A DNA stretch of 64,000 nt from JABMNT01 sp048262655. GTDB taxonomy: Bacteria; Pseudomonadota; Alphaproteobacteria; Rhodospirillales; Casp-alpha2. Below the pieces are notes generated by a model. That model saw only the letters and a list, made by a program, of their open reading frames with translations, was not told the origin of the DNA and searched no databases. Position numbers and translations under genes: made by a program. Where the stretch lies: the NCBI GenBank assembly GCA_048262655.1, contig JBLXEY010000002.1, positions 558,001 to 622,000 on the forward strand, in the 5' to 3' direction. Below, one piece after another: positions 54,235-63,704 of this stretch (within the stretch, counting starts at the first letter, position 1; the number at the start of each line of letters is the position of its first letter).

Positions 54235-54747
54235 ATGGCTTTCATAATGCTAATCCAACGTTTTTTACTCTTTATCTGCATTTTCGGGACTCTGGGTTTA
54301 TACGCCTCAACAACCATAGCTACTGAAACGATTGAAAGCGATATGGCGTCGGCTTTAAAAGCTTACGACAGTGGCAGATATGATGCCGCCTATGCGCATT
54401 GGAAAACGGCGGCGCAGCGTGGAAACACGAACGCAATGAGCGCACTTGCGAACATGTATGGGCAGGGAGAAGGACGACCAAAAGACCTTAAGAAGGCTGC
54501 TTTGTGGTACAAAAAAGCCGCGCAACTGGGAAACATGGTCGGCCAATTAAACTATGGGCAAATGCTGGAAAATGGCATCGGTGTCAAAGCCGACCGGTTA
54601 GCTGCCTATGTGTGGTATCGTCTCGCAAGTCGTTCAGGCAACCAATGGTCAACAGAACGCCAACTAGCACTTGTCAGGTCATTCACGCCATCAGAATCTG
54701 CAGCAGCAGAGAAAGCATTTGAGCGAGAATTAAATGCTATAAAATAA
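54235..54747 (+). CDS. Sel1-repeat protein, exported
   Basis: 170 residues. A hydrophobic signal segment (about 5-25, MLIQRFLLFICIFGTLGLYA) precedes at least two Sel1 repeats, recognisable by AAQRGNTNAMSALANMYGQG and then ALWYKKAAQLGNMVGQLNYG, with a third partial (RLAAYVWYRLASRSG). Sel1 repeats make helical scaffolds for protein contacts, here in the periplasm. The ATG at 54247 is an alternative start. Confidence 0.85.
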   Translation: MAFIMLIQRFLLFICIFGTLGLYASTTIATETIESDMASALKAYDSGRYDAAYAHWKTAAQRGNTNAMSALANMYGQGEGRPKDLKKAALWYKKAAQLGNMVGQLNYGQMLENGIGVKADRLAAYVWYRLASRSGNQWSTERQLALVRSFTPSESAAAEKAFERELNAIK

Positions 54748-54808
54748 AAGCTGCTCCGCCGTCGACAGCGTGCTATACGAAACGAAAATCACTAAGGTAT
54801 CTGTCAAA

Positions 54809-55111
54809 ATGAATGATAACGAAACGGCGAAAACGTTGAGCGTACAAATTGCCAACGAAGTTGTATCTCTGGCAAACACCAAGCTAGAGAGCGGGTTAAG
54901 TTCCGCAGATATAGCGGCCGGATTACGCCATGCTGCGGCGAATTTTTCAGCTTTCGCCCTGTATCAGCAGACCTCTGATCTTGATGATGCGAAAGAATGC
55001 GTCGAAGAATTCGTGCGTTATTTTGAGTACTACCTGGACCGCCATCAGCCGGCAGACAAGCCCCAAGGCGGGCTCTACCAGTTGATTGAAGAGGCAAAGA
55101 ACGAGATCTAA
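54809..55111 (+). CDS. DUF3144-like small protein, 100 aa
   Basis: 100 residues from MNDNETAK (an upstream in-frame start is possible). VQIANEVVSLANTKLESGLS and AGLRHAAANFSAFALYQQ match the pattern of DUF3144 small helical proteins, of unknown function. Follows the Sel1 gene by 61 nt on the same strand, and a terminator comes after. Confidence 0.65.
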   Translation: MNDNETAKTLSVQIANEVVSLANTKLESGLSSADIAAGLRHAAANFSAFALYQQTSDLDDAKECVEEFVRYFEYYLDRHQPADKPQGGLYQLIEEAKNEI

Positions 55112-55188
55112 TCGCCCAGCTAATTATTTGCACACGCCTCTTCTCGTCATTGTCTGGACCAACGATGCTACGAAGCCATGCACATTAA

Positions 55189-55223
55189 AAAAAGGTGCCC
55201 CCCAAATCGCGGGACACCTTTTT
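55189..55223. terminator. Bidirectional terminator
   Basis: AAAAAGGTGCCCC and GGGACACCTTTTT pair with one mismatch, A run on one side and T run on the other. It separates the DUF3144-like gene from the convergent IlvD/Edd gene and can serve both. Confidence 0.8.
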
Positions 55224-55251
55224 AATTTATTCCACCAAACAGTCAGAACGA

Positions 55252-56991
55252 CTAGTAGATCTCCGGTTCCGGCACCGGCGCGCCGTAATCCGTCATCAGG
55301 AAGTCAAAGTCGCAGCCTTCTGGGGCCTGTTTAATGTGTTTGGAGAACATTGCTCCATAACCACGTTCATAGCGAACTGGCGGAGCCGTCCATGCGGCAC
55401 GACGTTGATCCATTTCCGCATCCGAAATTTCCACCTGTATCAAACGTTTTTCAACATCGACAGTTATCATGTCGCCCGTTTTCACCAACGCTAGCGGCCC
55501 GCCGATGTAGGATTCCGGTGCTACGTGCAGAATACAAGCTCCATAGCTCGTTCCACTCATTCTTGCGTCTGATATGCGCAACATATCGCGAACGCCTTGC
55601 TTGACCAACTTATCCGGGACAGGAAGCATGCCCCACTCTGGCATACCGGGCCCACCCAGCGGCCCGGCATTCCGCAAAATCATCACGCTATCAGCCGTCG
55701 CATCGACATTTTCATCAGCTACAGCTTTTTTCATCGCCGGATAGTCGTCAAAGACCAGCGCCGGTCCGGAATGGTTCAGAAAACGGGTATCCATGGCTGA
55801 CACCTTCATCACACATCCGTCTGGAGCAAGATTGCCCTTCAGCACGACCAGCGCCCCAGAATCATAAATGGGATTATCCAGTGTTCGGATCACATCATCA
55901 TTATAAACTTCTGCATTGGCGATATTGTCACCGATGGACTTGCCATTTACCGTCCTGCAATCTGTCGCCAAAAACTTTTCGATCCGCTTAAGCATCGCCG
56001 GCAACCCACCAGCGAAATAGAAGTCTTCCATTAAATAGTGATCACCATTTGGCCGGATATTCGCAATCACGGGAACCTGACGCCCAATCCTGTCGAAATC
56101 GTCAAGACCAATATCAAAACCAGCCCGCTTACCCATCGCAACCACATGCACGATCGCATTCGTTGAACAGCCCATCGCCATAGCCGCAGCGATACCGTTC
56201 TCAAAGGATTCGCGACGCAACCAATCGCTTGGTTTGTAGTCGTCCCAAGTCATCTCAACAATCGAACGTCCACAAGCTTTTGCCATTCGGATGTGATTTG
56301 CATCGGGTGCGGGAATGGACGAAGCACCCGGCAACGTAAAGCCAACAGATTCGGCAATCGACGTCATGGTCGATGCTGTACCCATTGTCATGCAGTGCCC
56401 ATAAGATCGGGCGATTCCCTGCTCCACTTCGGTCCAGTCTTCTTGAGTAATGTTCCCTGCACGCAATTCGTCATAATATTTCCACGAATCGGAACCGCTA
56501 CCGAGGCGTTTGCCTTTCCAGTTTCCATTCAACATCGGACCGCCCGGGAAATAAATCGTCGGCAGATCCATACTGATTGCGCCCATGATCAGGCCAGGTG
56601 TCGTCTTGTCGCATCCACCCATCAAGACAACGCCGTCAACGGGATGACTGCGAATAAGTTCTTCCGTTTCCATCGCTAAAAAATTTCGGTAGAGCATTGA
56701 TGTCGGCTTAACGAAAGGCTCAGCCAACGAAATAGCCGGCAATTCAATGGGAAAACCACCCGCCTGCAAGATGCCTTTTTTAATTTGCTCAACACGCTCT
56801 TTAAAATGAGCATGGCAATGGTTGATATCAGACCAAGTATTGATGATACCAATCGCCGGTTTACCCTGCCAGTCTTCGGGGTCAAGTCCCATCTGCATGG
56901 CGCGCGAACGGTGTCCGAATGACCTTAAATCCTGAACCCCGAACCAGCGAAAACTCCTAAATTCTTCATAAGATTTTTTGCGTGACGACAT
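55252..56991 (-). CDS. IlvD/Edd family dehydratase (L-arabinonate dehydratase-like)
   Basis: 579 residues from MSSRKKSYEEF behind AGGAG. Cluster-binding and active-site segments: VLMGGCDKTTPG, YGHCMTMGTAST, MGCSTNAIVHVVAMG, and RNAGPLGGPGMPEWG. The N-terminal SFRWFGVQDLRSFGHRSRAM and length match aldonate dehydratases (L-arabinonate/D-xylonate) rather than the amino-acid IlvD. It would turn a sugar acid into a 2-keto-3-deoxy acid using a [2Fe-2S] cluster and Mg. Divergent from an RraA-like gene. Confidence 0.9.
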   Translation of the reverse strand: MSSRKKSYEEFRSFRWFGVQDLRSFGHRSRAMQMGLDPEDWQGKPAIGIINTWSDINHCHAHFKERVEQIKKGILQAGGFPIELPAISLAEPFVKPTSMLYRNFLAMETEELIRSHPVDGVVLMGGCDKTTPGLIMGAISMDLPTIYFPGGPMLNGNWKGKRLGSGSDSWKYYDELRAGNITQEDWTEVEQGIARSYGHCMTMGTASTMTSIAESVGFTLPGASSIPAPDANHIRMAKACGRSIVEMTWDDYKPSDWLRRESFENGIAAAMAMGCSTNAIVHVVAMGKRAGFDIGLDDFDRIGRQVPVIANIRPNGDHYLMEDFYFAGGLPAMLKRIEKFLATDCRTVNGKSIGDNIANAEVYNDDVIRTLDNPIYDSGALVVLKGNLAPDGCVMKVSAMDTRFLNHSGPALVFDDYPAMKKAVADENVDATADSVMILRNAGPLGGPGMPEWGMLPVPDKLVKQGVRDMLRISDARMSGTSYGACILHVAPESYIGGPLALVKTGDMITVDVEKRLIQVEISDAEMDQRRAAWTAPPVRYERGYGAMFSKHIKQAPEGCDFDFLMTDYGAPVPEPEIY

Positions 56992-57174
56992 GTTAACTCC
57001 TGGCAAGTTGATAGGTAAAAAGAGTGCGATTTCGCGACCACGAAATACATACATCCTTGATAAGGAATGTTTGCATAATTGTCAAAAGTAGTTATGTGTG
57101 AGATCAATAATTGACAAATACTTACAAATTATAAATAGTGACACCTCATCCGACTCGAACGAAAGACATGAATT

Positions 57175-57897
57175 ATGACCGTCGCCCTGACCCCCGAAAA
57201 TAGAGAAAAGCTTAAGAAAATTAGCACAGCTTCCGTAACAACGGCACTCTTTAAGCGCGGACTCCGAAATACCTATATGCAGGGCCCACAACTCATTAAT
57301 CGGGAGGCACCAAGGCTGGTTGGTGAAGCCTATACCTTACGTTATATTCCATCGCGCGAAGACTTGGACCCTCTCAGTGTTTTCGAAGACCGCAGCCATC
57401 CGCAACGCAAAGGCGTTGAAGAAATCCCTGAGGGGCACGTTATGGTTATTGATGCACGTGGAGACCGCAGTGCGGCATCGGCGGGCAATATTCTTGTAAC
57501 CCGGATGATGGTCCGTGGTGCGGCTGGTATCGTTACTGACGGTGGGTTCCGGGATTCTGGAGAAATTGGCGCGTTGGATTTCCCAGCCTACCACGTTGGC
57601 CCCTCCGCCCCGACAAATTTGATTAAGCATCGGGCGATCGGCCTCAACGAACCCATCGCCTGTGGTGGCGTTGGGGTATATCCGGCTGATATCATTATGG
57701 GTGATGCTGATGGCGTGGTTTGCATTCCGGCTCACCTGGCCAACGAAATAGCTGAGGAAGTCTTCGAGATGACGGTCTATGAAGACTTTGTCGAAGCGCA
57801 GGTTCTTAAAGGCAAATCAACATTCGGTCTGTATCCGGCAACAGACCCACAAACCAAGCTTGATTTAGCAGAGTGGCGCAAAGAACAAGGTCGCTAG
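57175..57897 (+). CDS. RraA family aldolase/decarboxylase-like protein
   Basis: 240 residues: KISTASVTTALFKRGLRNTYMQG at the start, then VIDARGDRSAASAGNILVTR, AAGIVTDGGFRDSGEIG (metal and oxo-acid binding loop) and IIMGDADGVVCIP. Divergent from the IlvD-type dehydratase, 183 nt apart, so it could cleave or decarboxylate an oxo-acid of the same sugar-acid route. Annotators often name such proteins ribonuclease regulators; the Arg-Asp loop favours enzymatic function. Confidence 0.87.
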   Translation: MTVALTPENREKLKKISTASVTTALFKRGLRNTYMQGPQLINREAPRLVGEAYTLRYIPSREDLDPLSVFEDRSHPQRKGVEEIPEGHVMVIDARGDRSAASAGNILVTRMMVRGAAGIVTDGGFRDSGEIGALDFPAYHVGPSAPTNLIKHRAIGLNEPIACGGVGVYPADIIMGDADGVVCIPAHLANEIAEEVFEMTVYEDFVEAQVLKGKSTFGLYPATDPQTKLDLAEWRKEQGR

Positions 57898-58308
57898 AGT
57901 CGCCATAACGAACGCGCCTCTATAAAACCGTTCTTTGTTACGTATTTAATTTTCGCTCACTAGTGACTTGAATAGTGTTGTTTGCATGCGGTCAGGGCGC
58001 AAATAAATGAGCGTTTACTTGTAGAGACATGTCAGTAAACTTCTATCGAAAACATTTTATAGAAGTGACGCATGACGATTAGAGACGACTATACTGCGCA
58101 AGTGACGCAACTGCACCAAATCCCAAAACATCACGAAGAGACTGTTGATTTCTGCTCTATTACCTTCCTGATGCGCAATCGCCTGAATGGAAATTTTAGT
58201 TCCGATTGCATCAGGTTTTCAATCCTGATGGAGCCTTCTGATTCTTGAGCTTATAATCAACCCATCGCACATCGAGTGCGGAAGTCTTGTACGAGAGGAA
58301 TTCGCCTT
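57898..58308. other. Intergenic region upstream of upp
   Basis: 411 bases. It carries two consecutive inverted repeats (58013-58065). A 58-codon reading frame at 58072-58248 has a weak ribosome binding site and unremarkable composition, so it is not called as a gene. No terminator of the RraA-like gene was seen. Confidence 0.4.
58013..58065. promoter_or_regulatory. Tandem inverted repeats
   Basis: GTTTACT/AGTAAAC (58013-58019 and 58034-58040) is followed at once by CTTCTAT/ATAGAAG (58040-58046 and 58059-58065), sharing one base. Either two dyad operators or two mutually exclusive hairpins of a leader. Confidence 0.35.
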
Positions 58309-58944
58309 ATGACCACGCCCGAATGCACCGTTTTAGATCATCCGTTGGTCGAGCATAAACTCAGCCTTATGCGTGAAACAACAACAGAAACCGCAAAGTT
58401 TCGGGTTTTGTTGCGCGAAATCAGTCTCTTGTTAGCCTATGAAGTTTTGCGCGACTTGCCTTTGCATGAGGTAGAAATCCAGACGCCTATGGAAACCATG
58501 ACGGCGCGGAAACTTGAAGGCAAAAAGCTCTGTTTTGTGTCCATCCTGCGCGCGGGGAACGGTCTCATGGAAGGTATGTTGGATTTGGTTCCTTCAGCAC
58601 GTGTCGCACATGTCGGCATGTACCGGGATGCAAAATCGCTTGAGCCTGTTGAATATTATTTCAAGGTACCTGAACGGATTGAAGAACGCCTGTGCGTCGT
58701 TGTTGACCCGATGCTGGCTACCGGAAATTCAGCCATTGCCGGTGTTGAACGGATCAAACAAGCGGGCGCAAAAGACATAAAGTTCGCGTGTTTGTTAGCA
58801 GCGCCAGAGGGCGTTAAGGCATTTGCCGATGCTCACCCCGATGTTCCCATCTATACCGCAGCTATTGATCGTGAGTTAAATGACCACGCCTATATCCTGC
58901 CTGGTCTGGGCGATGCAGGCGATCGCATGTACGGAACAAAATAG
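58309..58944 (+). CDS. upp: Uracil phosphoribosyltransferase
   Basis: 211 residues from MTTPECTVLDHPLVEHKL behind GAGAGGAA; an 11-codon longer reading is rejected. LCFVSILRAGNGLMEGMLDLVP and the PRPP-binding loop VVDPMLATGNSAIAGVERI are diagnostic; the GDAGDRMYGTK end is standard. Salvages uracil to UMP. It faces away from the nucleoside salvage operon encoded next on the other strand, which can supply it with uracil-type bases. Confidence 0.96.
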   Translation: MTTPECTVLDHPLVEHKLSLMRETTTETAKFRVLLREISLLLAYEVLRDLPLHEVEIQTPMETMTARKLEGKKLCFVSILRAGNGLMEGMLDLVPSARVAHVGMYRDAKSLEPVEYYFKVPERIEERLCVVVDPMLATGNSAIAGVERIKQAGAKDIKFACLLAAPEGVKAFADAHPDVPIYTAAIDRELNDHAYILPGLGDAGDRMYGTK

Positions 58945-58949
58945 GCCAG

Positions 58950-59414
58950 CTAGAGATTGCGTTTGTAACCGATGTGACTGGCGACAAAATCAAGGTTTTC
59001 GTAGAACCGATGGGCGTCTGGACGGGATTTATCCGTTGTCAATTGCACCAGCGCACACCCACGCAAGGTGCACTGTTCGATTGCCCAATCGAACATCCGC
59101 TTGCCAAGCCCTGAATTCCGATGGGTATCCGCGATCCGCACAGCCTCAATTTGTCCGCGCCACGCTCCCATTCGGGATATCCCGGGGACGAATGAAATCT
59201 GTAAAGTCCCAACAACACGCCGGTTGTCCACTTCAGCAACCGCCAGAAACTGATTCTCATCAGCACAAATGGCATCAAATGCTCTGACATATTCGTCAGC
59301 AACCGGATCACGCGTATCCTCTCTCATACGTCCTAGCTCGTCATTTGCCAGCAAGCTTACAATAGCGGATAAATCCGACGCCTCTGCACGCCGAAACACG
59401 ACCTCATTGACCAT
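58950..59414 (-). CDS. GNAT family N-acetyltransferase
   Basis: 154 residues. The acetyl-CoA loop is RIADTHRNSGLGKRMFDWAI (R-x-x-G-x-G variant), preceded by VVGTLQISFVPG and followed by VQLTTDKSRPDAHRFYENLDF, the typical order of strands 4 and 5. Substrate unknown. Ends 5 nt from the convergent upp gene; 71 nt separate it from the salvage operon upstream. Confidence 0.9.
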   Translation of the reverse strand: MVNEVVFRRAEASDLSAIVSLLANDELGRMREDTRDPVADEYVRAFDAICADENQFLAVAEVDNRRVVGTLQISFVPGISRMGAWRGQIEAVRIADTHRNSGLGKRMFDWAIEQCTLRGCALVQLTTDKSRPDAHRFYENLDFVASHIGYKRNL

Positions 59415-59485
59415 AACAATTCACCTGTTCTTACATTTATTAATACTGAACTTTTATTCGGGGCCGGCAACAGCCACGCAAGGCA

Positions 59486-60181
59486 TCAAAGCGTATCAAG
59501 AATGATCGGTATTTCCCGGATGGTGTCCCTGCGATAGAAATTTGGGTGACTAATTTTATCATCCATTTTTTCAAGATGCGCGGTTACATGGTAAGGGATG
59601 TGGACAGCGTAGCCACCCAGTTCAAGGATCGGCAAGACGTCAGACTTTAGAGAATTGCCGACCATCATCATCTGGTCAGGTACGATCTGATGCTCATCGA
59701 AAATAGCCCGATAGGTCGCTGGGTCTTTTTCCTGCACCACAATTGTCTTTTCAAAGCGCGATTCAAGATTGGATTTTTCAATTTTGTTTCGTTGATCCAG
59801 TACGTCACCTTTTGTAATCAAAAAAAGTCGGTAGTCTGGCTCCAGTTCTTTCAATACATCGTCAACCCCCGCGAACAAATCCAAGGGAGAATCCAATATG
59901 CTTTTCCCCAGCAAAACGATTTCATGTATGTCTGTTGCCGATACCTTCTTGTCCGATATTTCTATGGCAGACTCGATCATCGAGAGAGTAAAACCTTTAA
60001 CGCCGTAACCAAACAGGCGAACGTTCTTAACCTCCATATCATGGAAGTGCGCTTGAACATCTTCTTTCGGTGCATAGGCCGACATCAATTCATATAAACG
60101 ATCCTGTACATCCTGGAACAACTGTTCCGTATGCCACAGTGTGTCGTCGGCATCGAATGCAACTACGCTAATCCTACTCAC
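59486..60181 (-). CDS. HAD family hydrolase (YjjG-like)
   Basis: 231 residues. Motif I VVAFDADDTLWHTE has nucleophile Asp10 and acid Asp12; motif II is FLITKGD; motif III/IV is VGNSLKSDVLP. Overlapping the adenosine deaminase gene (ATGA) in a nucleoside salvage operon makes a nucleotidase role, as for YjjG, likely. Last gene of that operon. Confidence 0.87.
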   Translation of the reverse strand: MSRISVVAFDADDTLWHTEQLFQDVQDRLYELMSAYAPKEDVQAHFHDMEVKNVRLFGYGVKGFTLSMIESAIEISDKKVSATDIHEIVLLGKSILDSPLDLFAGVDDVLKELEPDYRLFLITKGDVLDQRNKIEKSNLESRFEKTIVVQEKDPATYRAIFDEHQIVPDQMMMVGNSLKSDVLPILELGGYAVHIPYHVTAHLEKMDDKISHPNFYRRDTIREIPIILDTL

Positions 60182-61152
60182 ATTTTTTCTTTCAATACGT
60201 TTTTGATGTCTTCGCTAACAAACGCTGCGTCAATTGCATTGGCTGTCAACGTTCGCAAATGCGCGTCAGATAATCCAAAGACCTTCTTCGCAATTTCATA
60301 TTCGTTTCCGATTGAAGTTTTAAAGAAGGGAGGATCATCGGACCCCAATGTAACTTTGCATCCAGCTTCGATCAATTTCTTAAGAGGATGATCCATTGCA
60401 TTCTCATAAATGCCCAAAGCAAAATTACTGGCGGGACAAACTTCAAGGGTGATCCCCTCTTCAATAATACGATCAAGAAGCAACGCATTCTCGATAGCGC
60501 GAACGCCGTGGCCAATCCGAATGACAGGAAGCGCATCCAGGGTGTCTTCCACACTTTCAGCGCCAAGGACTTCTCCTGCATGCGATGTGCATAACAATCC
60601 GGACTCGAATGCCAGATCGAAGGCGGGGCCGAAATCGATTGCGTTGTGCTGGGCTTCGTCGCCGCCCATTCCAAATCCCACGACATAGGGATGTGGATGG
60701 TCAACGACAGCTTGAGCCACCTTGAGCGCATTTTTTGGGCCCAGATGCCGGACACAGGTGGCGACCATTCGACCGATAATGCCGGCATCCCGTTCCGCGT
60801 CATCGATCCCCTGGGCGATGCCCGCATTCATTTCCTGATAACTCACACCGACGTCGGCGGCATGATCTGGCGACGTAAACATTTCGACATAGATCGCGCC
60901 TTCTTTCGCCGCAGATAATAAATAGGTGTAGGCGATATCCCGGTAATCATCACAAGTTCTGATGACTGAGCTGGCTTTATCGTAACAACTCAGGAATTGA
61001 AGAAAATCAGTCCATAGATAATTTCCATCATCGTCTAGCATCGCGTCTGGTATGTTTAGCTGGTTTCGTGTTGCCAACTTTTGCATTAACGATGGAGAAA
61101 TTGTGCCTTCAAAATGGCAATGTAACTCGGCTTTCGCAACCCTTGCGGTCAT
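60178..61152 (-). CDS. add: Adenosine deaminase
   Basis: 324 residues. Zn ligands: ELHCHFEGT (His11, His13); later SHAGEV and the LGSDDPPFF Asp pair. The ICVRHLGPKNA-like and GFGMGGDE segments are also typical. Deaminates adenosine or deoxyadenosine to (deoxy)inosine for PunA. Adenine deaminases of the same family cannot be fully excluded, but the operon favours nucleosides. Overlaps deoB by 4 nt. Confidence 0.92.
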   Translation of the reverse strand: MTARVAKAELHCHFEGTISPSLMQKLATRNQLNIPDAMLDDDGNYLWTDFLQFLSCYDKASSVIRTCDDYRDIAYTYLLSAAKEGAIYVEMFTSPDHAADVGVSYQEMNAGIAQGIDDAERDAGIIGRMVATCVRHLGPKNALKVAQAVVDHPHPYVVGFGMGGDEAQHNAIDFGPAFDLAFESGLLCTSHAGEVLGAESVEDTLDALPVIRIGHGVRAIENALLLDRIIEEGITLEVCPASNFALGIYENAMDHPLKKLIEAGCKVTLGSDDPPFFKTSIGNEYEIAKKVFGLSDAHLRTLTANAIDAAFVSEDIKNVLKEKM

Positions 61153-62372
61153 TCAAAACAACCCGTTCCATAAGCCAACGACTTTAAACCAAGATGTGAT
61201 GCGATCGTTTGACCAATATCAGCAAAAGAGGTTCGCACGCCTAAATTGATTGCCGGGATGTTTGGGCCGAACATCAAGATGGGTATATTCTCGCGCGTGT
61301 GATCTGAGCCCTGCCATGTCGGGTCACATCCGTGATCTGCACTTACGACAACCAAATCCCCCACTCTAAGCTTTTGCTCAAGCTCCGGGACCCGGCAGTC
61401 TAAGGCCTCTAACGCCGCCGCATAGCCCGGTGTATTTCTTCGGTGACCATAAACCGAATCAAAATCAACAAGGTTGGTAAAAATAAGACTGCCATCCCGG
61501 GCCCCATCAACCTCATTAAGTGTGTGATCAAAAAGGCCATCTGTATCCGGCGCTTTCAGAAGTTTGGTAATCCCGCGGTGCGCAAATATGTCGGAAATTT
61601 TTCCAATTGAGACAACGTCTCGGCCCCCTTCTTTCGCCACATCCAACAGCGTTTCCCCATGAGGAGGCGTTGTGTAATCCTTGCGGTTTGCCGTTCGCTT
61701 AAAATCGTGCGCATTGGCCCCCACAAATGGGCGCGCGATTACCCGTCCAATCGCCATCGGTTCCAGAATTTTCTTAACAACGAGGCAAAGCTCATACAAT
61801 CGCTCCAGGCCAAAATGCGACTCATGTGCTGCAATTTGAAAAACAGAATCTGCAGATGTGTAACAAATCGGCTGTCCCGTTCTTATATGTTCTTCGCCCA
61901 ACTCTTCGATAATGTGTGTTCCGGAGGCATGCCTGTTGCCAAGGATACCGGGAATTTCACCTTTCCTTACAATTTCCTTCACAAGATCATTAGAAAAGCA
62001 CGGGACCGTCTTTGGGAAATATCCCCAATCAAACAAAACGGGCAATCCCGCCATTTCCCAGTGCCCACTTGGTGTGTCTTTACCGACGCTCTGCTCGTTG
62101 GCGCAACCGTAAGCCCCTGTTGGTAAACCGACACGCTCCAGCCCCGGGGGCAATTCGCCTGTACTACATTCTGCGGCCCGACCCAGTCCCAAGCGCGTTA
62201 AATTTGGCAATGACAAGGGTCCATTGCGAACACCGTCAATATCAGCCAACCCTCGCGCGCAATGATTGGCAATATGCCCAAGTGTGTTCGAACCTGCGTC
62301 ACCGAAGGCATCAGCATCTGGCGCACCGCCCAACCCAAAAGAATCAATGACTATAATAAAAGCGCGACTCAT
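61149..62372 (-). CDS. deoB: Phosphopentomutase
   Basis: 407 residues, full length. Alkaline-phosphatase superfamily: metal-binding DSFGLGGAPDADAFGD at the N-terminus, SGHWEMAGLP, and VVVSADHGCDPTWQGSDHTR at the C-terminus. Interconverts (deoxy)ribose 1- and 5-phosphate released by the phosphorylases encoded upstream. Overlaps both neighbours by 4 nt. Confidence 0.96.
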   Translation of the reverse strand: MSRAFIIVIDSFGLGGAPDADAFGDAGSNTLGHIANHCARGLADIDGVRNGPLSLPNLTRLGLGRAAECSTGELPPGLERVGLPTGAYGCANEQSVGKDTPSGHWEMAGLPVLFDWGYFPKTVPCFSNDLVKEIVRKGEIPGILGNRHASGTHIIEELGEEHIRTGQPICYTSADSVFQIAAHESHFGLERLYELCLVVKKILEPMAIGRVIARPFVGANAHDFKRTANRKDYTTPPHGETLLDVAKEGGRDVVSIGKISDIFAHRGITKLLKAPDTDGLFDHTLNEVDGARDGSLIFTNLVDFDSVYGHRRNTPGYAAALEALDCRVPELEQKLRVGDLVVVSADHGCDPTWQGSDHTRENIPILMFGPNIPAINLGVRTSFADIGQTIASHLGLKSLAYGTGCFE

Positions 62373-63697
62373 TGAAGAATTCCGTCGCGCACCTGTTTTA
62401 AGATCATCGGCCGTGGCGCTACCTGTGTCTCAGATATCGTAAATGCACTGCGCAATGCAGCTATACCAGCATCCGCAGCGTCTTGATCTTTCGCGTGAAC
62501 ACAACCAATTGCATCGCCTTTTGCCACCATATCTCCGACATGTGCGACGGCGCTAAAACCTACGGAATGGTCAATCTTGTCGGATGCCCGCTGGCGCCCG
62601 CCGCCCAATCCAATAACTGCCACGCCAACGGCGCGCGTGTCTACTGCGGTCACAATCCCCGCCTGCTCCGCCAGACATGGCACAGTGATGGACGGAGCCG
62701 GCAAATACGACAATGATACGTCCATGAAATCGGTTGGCCCTCCCAATTCTGCCACCATTTTTGCGAAATGCTCATGGGCTGCACCTGTGGTAAGGCTCTC
62801 ATCGGCTTTTTGCAGCCCTTCCTCATAACTTTCCGTCAACCCCGATAAATGCAACATCTCGGCAGCCAACGCCAAAACCACTTCTCGCAATCGTGACTCG
62901 CACTCGTTTTTTAGAAAGAGCACGGATTCTTGTATTTCCAAAGCATTGCCGACGGTGTTTCCCAGAACCTGATCCATATCGGTTATCAATGCGGACGTCG
63001 TCAATCCTGCGCCATTTGCGACGGCAACAATGCTGCTCGCCAACTCTTCAGCCATCGACATTTCCGCTGCGAACGCACCAGAGCCCGTTTTCACATCCAT
63101 GACCAATGCATCCAGACCTGCAGCCAGTTTCTTGGACAGGATGGAAGCCGTTATCAAAGGAATAGACTCAACGGTCGCTGTCACATCTCGGATACCATAA
63201 AAGCGTTTATCCGCAGGTGCCAATTGTGCCGTTTGCCCTATTATAGCACAGCCAGCAGTCGCTACAGCTTGACGAAAGCCAGCGGTGTCTGGCGTTGTGT
63301 TATAACCTGGGATTGAATCAAGCTTATCCAACGTGCCGCCGGTATGTCCAAGACCACGGCCGGAAATCATGGGAACAAATCCACCGCACGCGGCAACGAT
63401 TGGCGCCAACATCATACTCACCTTATCGCCAACCCCACCTGTCGAATGTTTATCAACAAGAGGCCCCGGCAAATCAAGTGACCTCCATTCAAGAACGTCT
63501 CCTGAGTTCGTCATCTCACGGGTCAGGGCTATTCTCTCCGGCATCGACATACCCTGGAAAAACACAGCCATCGCAAAAGCCGCCACCTGCCCTTCACTGA
63601 TGGTATCTGTGTGTAGACCACGAACGAAATACGAAATTTCATCATCCGTAAGCGGCAGTCCGTCCCGTTTTTTACGGATGATTTCCTGAGGCAACAT
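62369..63697 (-). CDS. deoA: Thymidine phosphorylase
   Basis: 442 residues. The pyrimidine phosphorylase signature VDKHSTGGVGDKVSMMLAPI, preceded by MTNSGDVL, and SGRGLGHTGGTLDKLDSI are clear; VMDVKTGSGAF follows. Splits (deoxy)thymidine and deoxyuridine to base and deoxyribose-1-phosphate for DeoB. Starts 7 nt after the punA stop. Confidence 0.96.
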   Translation of the reverse strand: MLPQEIIRKKRDGLPLTDDEISYFVRGLHTDTISEGQVAAFAMAVFFQGMSMPERIALTREMTNSGDVLEWRSLDLPGPLVDKHSTGGVGDKVSMMLAPIVAACGGFVPMISGRGLGHTGGTLDKLDSIPGYNTTPDTAGFRQAVATAGCAIIGQTAQLAPADKRFYGIRDVTATVESIPLITASILSKKLAAGLDALVMDVKTGSGAFAAEMSMAEELASSIVAVANGAGLTTSALITDMDQVLGNTVGNALEIQESVLFLKNECESRLREVVLALAAEMLHLSGLTESYEEGLQKADESLTTGAAHEHFAKMVAELGGPTDFMDVSLSYLPAPSITVPCLAEQAGIVTAVDTRAVGVAVIGLGGGRQRASDKIDHSVGFSAVAHVGDMVAKGDAIGCVHAKDQDAADAGIAALRSAFTISETQVAPRPMILKQVRDGILQ

Positions 63698-63704
63698 TTG
63701 TCGT

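Noticed and set aside
57111..57140. TTGACA upstream of the RraA-like gene as a strong promoter
   Set aside because: No -10 box at 16-18 bp spacing; the best TATAAA is only 13 bp away.
58072..58248. 58-codon plus-strand frame before upp
   Set aside because: Weak ribosome binding site, no domain or membrane signal, and mixed composition. It was kept only as a note in the intergenic entry.
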